This document shows, piece after piece, positions 43,257 through 51,441 of a stretch of DNA of 64,000 nucleotides (positions within the stretch are counted from its first letter, which is position 1; the number at the start of each line of letters is the position of its first letter). Made by a program: the position numbers and the translations under genes. The DNA is from Flavobacteriaceae bacterium PS02337. Its GTDB lineage: Bacteria; Bacteroidota; Bacteroidia; Flavobacteriales; Flavobacteriaceae. The stretch covers positions 434,001 through 498,000 of the forward strand of contig JASCOE010000002.1 in the NCBI GenBank assembly GCA_029959285.1, written 5' to 3'. Under the pieces are notes generated by a model that saw only the letters and a list, made by a program, of their open reading frames with translations, was not told where the DNA came from and did not search any database.

Positions 43257-44276
43257 ATGGGATTATTTGATATATTTAAAAAGAAAACCGAATCAACATT
43301 TCCAGAGAATGAACTAGAAAAATGTTTAATGCAAGCAGCATTAAATTTTTCTGCTCAAAAGCAATTTTATCAAAAATTGTTATGGAATCAATTATTTATA
43401 TTGACAAGCGAAAATTCTATTTCTCAAATTGGAAATGAAAATACAGAAGATAATACAACTATTCAGTGTGTTATTTTTGAAAACGGACATATTCCAATCT
43501 TTACATCAACAAACAGAATATTTGATAAAGGAATAATAAAAGAAATGGTTCCGCATCTTAGTTTAAAAGGACAAGATTTGTTTAAAGTTTTGAAAGGGTC
43601 GACATTTATACTAAATCCTTACTCCGATTTTGCAAAAGAATTAATTCCAGAAGAAATTGAAAGTCTTTTAAATGGAACCATTTATAATAGAATTGACGAG
43701 CAGGAACTTGAGAACAAAAAAAGTCAAGAATTCGAAGAAATCTTTGTGCAGGCTGGAAAAAAACAAGAAGGACTTATTGTCTTAGATGGATATAAAAATA
43801 AAGAATTGAAAGAAGCAGAAAAGTCGAAGCTTGAAGAGTCTATAAAAGGCTTTCAAAAATGTCTGGAGATAAATCCAGAACACTGGCAAAGTATGGTATT
43901 AATGTCTAAAGCGCTTCAAAGACTAGAAAGACACCAGGAAGCTCTTGAACAATTAGAAATTGCTTTTAAAATTGAATTAGAAAACCATATAATTCCTATG
44001 GAAGCGTCACTAGAAGCTTTGCACCTGAAAGATATTGAGAAGGCTATATTTTATTCTGAAGAATCTTTAAAAAGAAACCCCAATGATTTTGCACTATTGG
44101 GCAATCACGCAATGACTTTACTTGTTGCTAAAAAAGACCAAGAAGCAAAAGAAACAATTGACAAAGCAATTAAATTACAACCAAATGATGCTATAAATAA
44201 AAATGTTCAATCAATTATAAGAGACGTTATAGCTAAAAAAAGAAAACGACCAACTTTTGAGGATGCTGTCAGATAA
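43257..44276 (+). CDS. SseB-domain plus TPR protein
   Basis: 339 aa. Residues 15-135 resemble the SseB N-terminal domain (NELEKCLMQAALNFSAQKQF, IPIFTSTNRIFDKG and FILNPYSDFAKELIPEEIES). Residues 200-330 are TPR repeats (YKNKELKEAEKSKLEESIKG, HQEALEQLEIAFKIELEN and KDQEAKETIDKAIKLQPND). It is cytoplasmic and probably a protein-binding scaffold. A half copy of the GATAGCTATCGGGA repeat lies upstream at 43141-43153. Confidence 0.78.
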   Translation: MGLFDIFKKKTESTFPENELEKCLMQAALNFSAQKQFYQKLLWNQLFILTSENSISQIGNENTEDNTTIQCVIFENGHIPIFTSTNRIFDKGIIKEMVPHLSLKGQDLFKVLKGSTFILNPYSDFAKELIPEEIESLLNGTIYNRIDEQELENKKSQEFEEIFVQAGKKQEGLIVLDGYKNKELKEAEKSKLEESIKGFQKCLEINPEHWQSMVLMSKALQRLERHQEALEQLEIAFKIELENHIIPMEASLEALHLKDIEKAIFYSEESLKRNPNDFALLGNHAMTLLVAKKDQEAKETIDKAIKLQPNDAINKNVQSIIRDVIAKKRKRPTFEDAVR

Positions 44277-44374
44277 TAACTGTTGCTAATTAAAATCTTG
44301 TCTGAAGATAGTTTAATAGATTAAATTGGCATTATGCTAATAATCAACTTTTATGAAATGACATACTAGATGTT

Positions 44375-44394
44375 AGACGCACTGCAGTGCGTCT
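44375..44394. repeat. 20-bp perfect palindrome, dispersed-repeat type
   Basis: AGACGCACTGCAGTGCGTCT followed by CTACA. This kind of motif recurs between genes in many Bacteroidota. It lies between convergent genes. Confidence 0.7.
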
Positions 44395-44439
44395 CTACAG
44401 AAAACCTTTGTCCCTTTACTTCTCTGAACCTTTGAACCT

Positions 44440-44898
44440 CTAAAAAGAAATCACTGTTGAATTCTTCACTTCACTAATCATAAACATACTTTGTGTACTC
44501 CCAATGTGTTGTAACGAAGTCAGTTTTGTTACTAAAAATTCTCTGTAGGCTTCCATATCTTTTACTAAGACTTTTAGAATATAATCGTAATCACCGCTTA
44601 CGTGATGACATTCTAAAACTTCATTTAGTTTTATGACTTCGCTTTCGAATTTGGTTAGGAATTCTTTTGTATGTTGAATCAATTTTAAGTGACAAAAAAC
44701 CACAAATCCTTTTTCTATTTTGGATTTATCGACTAATGCCACATAGTTTTTAATTATTCCTTCTCTTTCTAACTTTTTGATTCGTTCGTACACTGCTGTA
44801 ACCGAAAGGTCCAATTTTAAGGATAATTCTTTGGTTGTTTTTTTACTATCGGTTTGAAGTAAAACCAAGAGTTTTTTATCTGTGGCGTCTAAAGTCAT
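44440..44898 (-). CDS. Lrp/AsnC-family regulator
   Basis: 152 aa from the ATG at 44898 (frame open to 44934). N-terminal HTH: DKKLLVLLQTDSKKTTKELS, LSVTAVYERIKKLEREGIIK. C-terminal RAM ligand domain: CHHVSGDYDYILKVLVKDME and STQSMFMISEVKNSTVI. Divergent from a Cys/Met PLP lyase 330 bases away, so it probably senses an amino acid and controls that gene. Confidence 0.92.
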   Translation of the reverse strand: MTLDATDKKLLVLLQTDSKKTTKELSLKLDLSVTAVYERIKKLEREGIIKNYVALVDKSKIEKGFVVFCHLKLIQHTKEFLTKFESEVIKLNEVLECHHVSGDYDYILKVLVKDMEAYREFLVTKLTSLQHIGSTQSMFMISEVKNSTVISF

Positions 44899-45074
44899 TT
44901 TGTTTGTTTTTTGAGATGAAAGAAAATCTATCAATTGGGTTTTCTTAATTCAAATTTAGATTAAAAATCATAATAAATATATTTTAATAGTTTTAAAATC
45001 TAATTATTCATTTTATAGTTGATTAATTTTCTTATTAGATCTTATTTTGAACAGAATTTCTTTTGAAAACGAAT

Positions 45075-45155
45075 GCCCTAGCCCTGATAGAAGCGGCATC
45101 CTTTTATGGTGGGGTTCACCATAAAAGATACAGCGGATAGCAGGAAACAGCTCCT
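45075..45155. repeat. Dispersed palindromic repeat, family A, copy 3
   Basis: CCTAGCCCTGATAGAAGCGG at the left and ATACAGCGGATAGCAGGAAA at the right enclose a perfect 10-bp stem, TTTTATGGTG with CACCATAAAA. It lies in the divergent promoter region between the Lrp regulator and the PLP lyase, unlike the other three copies. Confidence 0.8.
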
Positions 45156-45230
45156 AATTATTCAACTGAAAAATCTCCACAATAAAGAACTTGAAACTTG
45201 AAACAAATAAAAACTTGAAACTAACATAAA

Positions 45231-46475
45231 ATGAAAAACTTCAACCCAGCAGATAAAATTCAAGATTTGCAATACTTTGGTGAATTTGGCGGTGTGAATC
45301 CGTCGATTTCTGATTCTTCGACTTATACTTTTCTTTCGGCTAAAACTATGTTTGATACTTTTGAAGGAAATATGGAAGGCTGTTATTTGTATTCGCGCCA
45401 TTCATCGCCAAGTAATTTATATTTGGATCAGGCTTTGGCAGCGATGGAAGGAACAGAAACGGCGAATGTTTCGGCTTCGGGAATGGGAGCGATTACACCT
45501 ACTCTATTACAACTTTGTGGCGCGGGCGATCATATTGTTTCGAGCCGAACTATTTATGGCGGAACATATGCTTTCTTAAAAAACTTTACACCAAGATTCG
45601 GAATTGAAACGAGCTTTGTTGACATTACTAAATTGGATGTTGTAGAAGCTGCGATTACGCCTAAAACAAAAGTTTTGTATTGCGAAACGGTTAGTAATCC
45701 GTTATTAGAAGTTGCTGATATTTCGGGTTTGGCTAAAATTGCTAAAAAGCATAATTTGAAATTGGTTGTCGATAATACTTTTTCGCCATTATCGGTTTCT
45801 CCTGCAAAATTAGGTGCTGATATTGTGATTCACAGTTTGACAAAATACATTAACGGAAGTAGTGATACGGTTGGCGGCGTTACTTGTGCATCGAAAGAAT
45901 TTATTAATTCGCTAAAAAATGTGAATTCCGGAGCAAGCATGCTTTTGGGACCAACAATGGATAGTTTGCGCTCTGCTAGTGTTATGAAAAATCTTCGTAC
46001 GCTTCATATTAGAATTAAACAGCACAGTCATAATGCGCATTTTCTAGCGGATCAATTTGAAAAAGATGGTGTGAAAACGGTTTATCCAGGATTGAAAAGT
46101 CATCCGAGTCATGAATTGTACAAAACGATGATTAATCCAGAATATGGTTTTGGAGGAATGTTGACGATTGATGTCGGAACTTTAGAGAAAGCAAATGAAT
46201 TGATGGAATTGATGCAAGAGCGAAATTTAGGATATTTGGCTGTAAGTTTAGGTTTTTACAAAACATTATTCAGCGCTCCAGGAACCTCAACTTCTAGTGA
46301 AATTCCGTTAGAAGAACAAAAAGAAATGGGATTAACCGATGGATTGATTCGTTTTTCTATTGGTTTGGATAATGATATTGATCGTACTTATGAAATGATG
46401 AAACAATGTATGATTGAAGTTGGAGTTTTGAATTCCAAAGAGATTCGCAAAGAAGTTTTCACAGAGATGCAATAA
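45231..46475 (+). CDS. Cys/Met metabolism PLP enzyme (methionine gamma-lyase / cystathionine lyase type)
   Basis: 414 aa. PLP fold type I of the Cys/Met family: YSRHSSPSNLYLDQALAAME, ASGMGAITPTLLQL, KVLYCETVSNPLLEV, VVDNTFSPL and the PLP lysine in DIVIHSLTKYINGSSDTVGG. C-terminal GLIRFSIGLDNDIDRTYEMM. The exact reaction (methionine gamma-lyase, cystathionine gamma-lyase or O-acetylhomoserine sulfhydrylase) cannot be told by eye. The Lrp neighbour fits methionine or branched-chain degradation. Confidence 0.88.
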   Translation: MKNFNPADKIQDLQYFGEFGGVNPSISDSSTYTFLSAKTMFDTFEGNMEGCYLYSRHSSPSNLYLDQALAAMEGTETANVSASGMGAITPTLLQLCGAGDHIVSSRTIYGGTYAFLKNFTPRFGIETSFVDITKLDVVEAAITPKTKVLYCETVSNPLLEVADISGLAKIAKKHNLKLVVDNTFSPLSVSPAKLGADIVIHSLTKYINGSSDTVGGVTCASKEFINSLKNVNSGASMLLGPTMDSLRSASVMKNLRTLHIRIKQHSHNAHFLADQFEKDGVKTVYPGLKSHPSHELYKTMINPEYGFGGMLTIDVGTLEKANELMELMQERNLGYLAVSLGFYKTLFSAPGTSTSSEIPLEEQKEMGLTDGLIRFSIGLDNDIDRTYEMMKQCMIEVGVLNSKEIRKEVFTEMQ

Positions 46476-46496
46476 GTTTTTTTGTTTGCCACGAAT

Positions 46497-46570
46497 TTCA
46501 CAAATTTTCACAAATTTCTCTCAAGAAGATTAATTTTCAAATTCGTGATAATTGGTGAAATTCGTGGCTA
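46497..46570. repeat. Intergenic palindrome, family B
   Basis: GCCACGAATTTCACAAATTT inverted against GTGATAATTGGTGAAATTCG and TGGC. It lies between two convergent genes and may terminate both. Confidence 0.65.
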
Positions 46571-46575
46571 TAAAA

Positions 46576-47670
46576 TTATCTCGGCTCGTAATGCCTAAAC
46601 GTTTTCCAATATTTGTCTTTGTATATTTCGTAACTTATATCGAAAGAACCACTATATTTTTCAATTAATTGGTCGGCGACTTTTGTTGGTTTTCTAAAGT
46701 TTTTACAGGCAAAAAAGATTTCTCGTCTGTTTGCCAATGTTTCTCTTCCTACATTTAAATAACCCATCAAATCTTTAAGATCTAATATAACTTCATCTTC
46801 AATTTCATTTAATAATTCATACGTTTCTTTGTCTGGCATTCCATTATTATTAGTCCCATCAAATGGAATTGTGATAATGAACATCCACGGATGCGATGCT
46901 TTTTGATCCCAGCTTAAAAGATCAGTATTCATTAATCCTATGACAATTCTTCCATCTTTTGTATTTGATTCAAAACCTGAATAATTGTCTTTTTCAGTAT
47001 TATGCCTTGTGCCTTCGTATTTCTCAACAAACTCCTTTTCTCTCCAAATTAAATAATCTTCTAATTTTTCGATCGGAATCAATTCTTCAGAAATATCATT
47101 ATTTCCAGTCACAGTCAAATTATCTATTAAAGTAACTGAGTGTAATTCTCCTAAGTAATTATCTAAGAAAATATAAACTCCATTTGTTATTTCGGCCTTT
47201 TTTTCATCCGTATAACTTTCATAAATAATAGTCAGATCAATCTCGTCAGGATAGTTTTTATTCAGGTTAGGAAAAAACTTTATATTATCTTTATTAAAAT
47301 CAAAGTTTTCATAGTTAATGCTCACATCTTTAATATCTGAAGCTGGTTTCAAAGCAGTAAATCTCCAACCTTGAATTTGAGGCGCCTCATTTACCAATTC
47401 TTCAATTGCATAAATATTTCTAATTGCTCCGTCTGGCGTAAGAATTAATTCAGCGGTTTGATTATCAAACATTCCAGTCAAAAAGTAGATTCCATCGTGA
47501 ACTTCTTCTAGTTTTGGAGCTAGTTTATCAAGAAATCCTTTGTGTATGTTTTTTCCATCTTTAACAACTTCAAAAAACTCTTTTTCGTGTTTTAAAAACC
47601 AATTCCAAAAATCATGTTTGGATTGTATTGGAGCTTCTTTTTTGCCCAATATTTTATCTAGAAAACCCAT
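46576..47670 (-). CDS. DUF695-domain protein
   Basis: 364 aa, cytoplasmic. It begins MGFLDKILGKKEAPIQSKHD. The N-terminal 200 residues describe one domain (FWNWFLKHEKEFFEVVKDGK, FFPNLNKNYPDEIDLTIIYE). The C-terminal 140 match DUF695 (ASHPWMFIITIPFDGTNNNG, NRREIFFACKNFRKPTKVAD). The function is not established. It has a promoter region with no clear consensus. Confidence 0.75.
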   Translation of the reverse strand: MGFLDKILGKKEAPIQSKHDFWNWFLKHEKEFFEVVKDGKNIHKGFLDKLAPKLEEVHDGIYFLTGMFDNQTAELILTPDGAIRNIYAIEELVNEAPQIQGWRFTALKPASDIKDVSINYENFDFNKDNIKFFPNLNKNYPDEIDLTIIYESYTDEKKAEITNGVYIFLDNYLGELHSVTLIDNLTVTGNNDISEELIPIEKLEDYLIWREKEFVEKYEGTRHNTEKDNYSGFESNTKDGRIVIGLMNTDLLSWDQKASHPWMFIITIPFDGTNNNGMPDKETYELLNEIEDEVILDLKDLMGYLNVGRETLANRREIFFACKNFRKPTKVADQLIEKYSGSFDISYEIYKDKYWKTFRHYEPR

Positions 47671-47765
47671 GTATTACTTATTAAATTTTAAAATTTCACT
47701 AAAGCAAACTTAAGAAAAAGCGTTTTAAAAACATAAGAATAATTCTATAAAAAAATACAAATAAA

Positions 47766-47798
47766 AAAAGCCGTTTTGAGTATTTCAAAACGGCTTCT
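47766..47798 (-). terminator. Terminator after the permease
   Basis: AAGCCGTTTTGA / TCAAAACGGCTT, a 12-bp perfect stem with a 5-base loop, 24 bases past the permease stop, with an A tract on the plus strand (T tract for the minus transcript). Confidence 0.88.
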
Positions 47799-47821
47799 TA
47801 ATTATAATTTATAACTCTTAA

Positions 47822-49756
47822 CTATATCTTCTCAACAAAGTTAAGTTTACTATTTTTTCTACTATAAGTAAAGTAAATAAATAATCCAATCAATAACCAG
47901 ATTGTAAAGTAAATCCAATTCCAAACGCTTAATTCGGCCATCATGTAAAGACAGCAAATTAAACCTAAAAGTGGAATTAAAGATAGATTTTTTCTGAAAG
48001 CCCAAACGGTTAATCCAACCAAAACAAATAAGAAAATCCACATCGGGATTTTGTGTTTGAATAAACTAAATCCTGATTCATATTTTGCTGAATCATTGAT
48101 TGGCAATCCTTTTACAACTTCAACATATTTAGTTTCATCATCTTGATATTGTCCTAATAAATGTTCTAAATCTGAAGTTTCGGCAGTTTTATTATTTTCT
48201 TCAATGCTTTTCAAATAATTAAATACCTTTTCAGATTCTGTTTTATCTAAAGAAGTTACAATTGAAGTCGCATCATAAATCTGAGGCTCATTATTAATAA
48301 AAGCCATCGTAGCTTTATTATTAAAAGCAAATGCATAATACAATCCAGCGATAATTAAAACTGGTAAAATATATTTTGAATTTACATACGGCGTTTTGAA
48401 TTTTCCTCTCGGAATTTCAGGTTTATTTTGTAAAACTAAAACTCCCGCACAAACCAATACAAAGGCAAATAAAGTTCCTATACTGCATAAATCGGTTACC
48501 ATTGTTAAGTTTAAAAATAATGCAGGAACTGCTACTACAAAACCTGTTACAATTGTCGCAAAAGAAGGCGTTTTGAATTTCGGGTGAACCGTAGAAAATT
48601 TCTTTGGCAATAAACCATCACGACTCATACTCATCCAAATACGAGGTTGTCCCATTTGAAAAACTAATAAAACACTTGCCATTGCTACTACTGCACTTAC
48701 AGCAATAATTCCCGACATCCATTTTAAGTCTAATTTATCGAAAACAAATGCCAAAGGATCTCCAACATTTAATTCGTGATATTTTACCATTCCGGTTAAA
48801 ACCAAGGCAATAGCAATATAAAGAATCGTACAAATTATAATTGCCCACATCATTCCGCGTGGTAAGTCTCTTTGTGGATTTTTACATTCTTCGGCAGTTG
48901 TCGAAATAGCGTCAAAACCAATATAAGCAAAGAAAACCGCCGAAACTCCTTTTAAAACTCCACCAACTCCATTTGGAGCAAAAGGATCCCAATTTGCTGT
49001 ATCTACATAAAATACTCCAACAGCAATTACTAAAAGAACGACACAAAGTTTAACCACAACCATTAAGTTACTCGCATTACGAGATTCTTTCATTCCTCTG
49101 TAAACCAAAGCAGTAATTAAAATAATAATGAATAAAGCTGGAATATCTGTAACAAAATGAAATGATCCTAAAGTTGGCGCTGTTGTCCAGGCTGTGTGCG
49201 CTTGTTGTAAAGCTGTGCTTAAATTTTCGAATGATTTTCCGCCACGCATTAAAGCTTCGGCGTCATTATATCCGTTTGAAGCGGTTAAATAATCCATTTG
49301 AATCCATTGCGGTAAATGAATTCCGCCGCTCTGGAGCAGTCCTGTAAAATAATCACTCCACGATATGGCAACCGTTATATTCCCAACAGCATATTCCATA
49401 ATTAAAGCCCAGCCTATAATCCAAGCGATAATTTCGCCAAAAGCAACATAAGAATACGTATAAGCACTTCCTGAAACTGGAACCATCGAAGCAAATTCCG
49501 CATAAGCAAAAGCAGCAAAACTACACGCCAAAGCTGTAAACAAGAACAAAAATATCACGGCTGGTCCACCGTCTGCACTTGCTTTTCCGATGGTACTAAA
49601 AATACCTGCTCCAACAATTGCGGCAATTCCAAAAGCAGTTAAATCTTTGGTTGTAAGGTGTTTTCCCAACGCTCCATGTCCATCTGCTTCATTCTTTGCA
49701 ACCTGTTTCAGAATATCCTGCACTGTTTTCTTTCGGAATAAACTTGAAAATGCCAT
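47822..49756 (-). CDS. Amino acid permease (APC superfamily, cationic-type)
   Basis: 644 aa with about 14 hydrophobic segments. APC signatures: LTTKDLTAFGIAAIVGAGIF with the GxG of TM1, GPAVIFLFLFTALACSFAAF, YAEFASMVPVSGSAYTYSYV and FFAYIGFDAISTTAEECKNP. It is longer than YfnA-like permeases because of a loop at about residues 150-190 and a charged loop at about 500-560 between late TMs. It imports amino acids by ion coupling. The substrate is unknown. Confidence 0.92.
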   Translation of the reverse strand: MAFSSLFRKKTVQDILKQVAKNEADGHGALGKHLTTKDLTAFGIAAIVGAGIFSTIGKASADGGPAVIFLFLFTALACSFAAFAYAEFASMVPVSGSAYTYSYVAFGEIIAWIIGWALIMEYAVGNITVAISWSDYFTGLLQSGGIHLPQWIQMDYLTASNGYNDAEALMRGGKSFENLSTALQQAHTAWTTAPTLGSFHFVTDIPALFIIILITALVYRGMKESRNASNLMVVVKLCVVLLVIAVGVFYVDTANWDPFAPNGVGGVLKGVSAVFFAYIGFDAISTTAEECKNPQRDLPRGMMWAIIICTILYIAIALVLTGMVKYHELNVGDPLAFVFDKLDLKWMSGIIAVSAVVAMASVLLVFQMGQPRIWMSMSRDGLLPKKFSTVHPKFKTPSFATIVTGFVVAVPALFLNLTMVTDLCSIGTLFAFVLVCAGVLVLQNKPEIPRGKFKTPYVNSKYILPVLIIAGLYYAFAFNNKATMAFINNEPQIYDATSIVTSLDKTESEKVFNYLKSIEENNKTAETSDLEHLLGQYQDDETKYVEVVKGLPINDSAKYESGFSLFKHKIPMWIFLFVLVGLTVWAFRKNLSLIPLLGLICCLYMMAELSVWNWIYFTIWLLIGLFIYFTYSRKNSKLNFVEKI

Positions 49757-50001
49757 ATATTTTTTGCTGTTATAAATTAATTTAATTCAGTCCTTCTTGT
49801 TTTATTTTGCAAATAATGCAAAAAATATCTTGAAATCAAATATATAAAACCATTTTGTTTTTTTGTGATTTTTTTTCTGCCACGAATTCACGAATTATTT
49901 TTAAAATCTTACTTTTCAGTTAAATCTATTTTTATCACAAATGTAACTTTTCTCAAAATCAGCTTACTAATAAGTACTATTTAATTTTAAAGAATCATTT
50001 T

Positions 50002-51159
50002 ATGGAAAAAATTACAAGACGCTCTTTTGTCAATAAATTTGGACTTGGTGTTGGAGCTTCGGTTGTTATGACTACGCTTCCTTCTTTTATAACTGAAACA
50101 GAAAAGGTACATAAACCTTATACTGGGAAAAAATTAAATATTGCGCTTTGTGGTCTTGGAAACTATGCTTCATTACTTGCTGAAGGTCTTCAGGTTTCCG
50201 AATATTGCCAGCTTGCGGGAATTGTTACTGGAACGCCTTCTAAAGCTGAAAAATGGAAAAAACAATATAATATTCCTGAAAAGAATATTTACAATTACGA
50301 AAATTTCGATTCAATCGTAAAAAACAAAGATATTGATTTAGTGTATGTTGTCACGCCAAATGCACTTCATAAAGAATTTACTGTTCGCGCTGCAAAAGCA
50401 GGAAAACACGTTATTGTCGAAAAACCTATGGCAATTACACCTGAAGATTGCGTAGAAATGATAAAAGTCTGCAATGATAATAATGTGCAATTGGCAATGG
50501 GTTATCGCTTGCATTACGAACCTAATCATCTAGAAATAAAACGTCTCGGACAAGAAAAAGTTATGGGACAAGTTCGTTATATTGAAACTGGTTTGGGTTA
50601 CAGTACTTATGATGTTCGTGACATCAATAAACCTGTAGATCTAAACGCCCGCAACGAATGGAGACTGACTAAAAAATGGGCCGGCGGCGGTTGTTTGATT
50701 AATTTAGGAATTTATTGCATTCAGGTTTCGCGTTATGTTTTAGGCGAAGAACCAATTGCCGTTACTGCACAATTTGGACATGTCAATAACAAAAATATGT
50801 TTTCTCAAGTTGAAGAAAATATCACTTGGCAAATGGAATTCCCGAGCGGTGCCGTTGCAAATTGCAGCAGTTCGTGTGGTTTTGGAATTGATCGTTTCTA
50901 CGCGGCCGCAGATGAAGGCTTTTTTGAAATGAGTCCTGCTGTCAGTTATGGTCCTTTTGTTGGTAAAAGATCGGATGGAAAACCATTCAATTTTCCTGTT
51001 ATAAATCAACAGCAAACTCAAATGGATGAGATTTCGAAAGTAATTTTAGAAAACCAAAAACTTCCAAATCATATTACGGGAGAAGAAGGAATTAAAGACG
51101 TCAAAATCATCAATGCCATTTATAAAGCCGCTGAAACGGGGAAGAAAGTCAAGCTTTAA
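50002..51159 (+). CDS. Exported Gfo/Idh/MocA-family oxidoreductase
   Basis: 385 aa. The N-terminus is a Tat-type signal (TRRSFVNKFGLGVGASVVMT), so the enzyme is probably folded with NADP and exported to the periplasm, as glucose-fructose oxidoreductase is. Rossmann part LNIALCGLGNYASLLAEGLQ, VYVVTPNALHKEFTVRAAKA, the EKPMAITPEDC Lys motif and GGGCLINLGIYCIQVSRYVL. Substrate unknown, likely a sugar. Confidence 0.88.
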   Translation: MEKITRRSFVNKFGLGVGASVVMTTLPSFITETEKVHKPYTGKKLNIALCGLGNYASLLAEGLQVSEYCQLAGIVTGTPSKAEKWKKQYNIPEKNIYNYENFDSIVKNKDIDLVYVVTPNALHKEFTVRAAKAGKHVIVEKPMAITPEDCVEMIKVCNDNNVQLAMGYRLHYEPNHLEIKRLGQEKVMGQVRYIETGLGYSTYDVRDINKPVDLNARNEWRLTKKWAGGGCLINLGIYCIQVSRYVLGEEPIAVTAQFGHVNNKNMFSQVEENITWQMEFPSGAVANCSSSCGFGIDRFYAAADEGFFEMSPAVSYGPFVGKRSDGKPFNFPVINQQQTQMDEISKVILENQKLPNHITGEEGIKDVKIINAIYKAAETGKKVKL

Positions 51160-51168
51160 TATTTTTCT

Positions 51169-51440
51169 GCCACAGATTAAAAGGATTTTTTAAGATTTTA
51201 TTCATAAAATCTGTCATTTCGACGAAGGAGAAATCTCCACAAGTAACTCCGCAACGAGAGTCCAATCTTTGTCGAGCTTCTCGCGGAGATTTCTCCTTCG
51301 TCGAAATGACAAACTTTGCGTGTTTGCTCTTCGTTTTATTTAGAAATAAAAAATCTTTTAAATCCTTTAATCTGTGGCAAAAAAATCATTGCGGCCTTTG
51401 CGTTCCCGATAGCTATCGGGATTGCGACCTTTGCGGTTAA
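51169..51440. repeat. Cluster of three dispersed repeats
   Basis: From left to right: family B GCCACAGATTAAAAGGATTT (51169) with its inverse near 51350-51383. Inside that lies a long inverted repeat TGTCATTTCGACGAAGGAGA (51212) against TCTCCTTCGTCGAAATGACA (ending 51311), which encloses a second stem-forming GAGCTTCTCGCGGAGA area. Last comes the perfect 16-bp palindrome CCCGATAGCTATCGGG (51405-51420) inside a CCTTTGCG direct repeat. This is a 280-base gap with no gene, between convergent genes. Confidence 0.8.
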
Positions 51441-51441
51441 C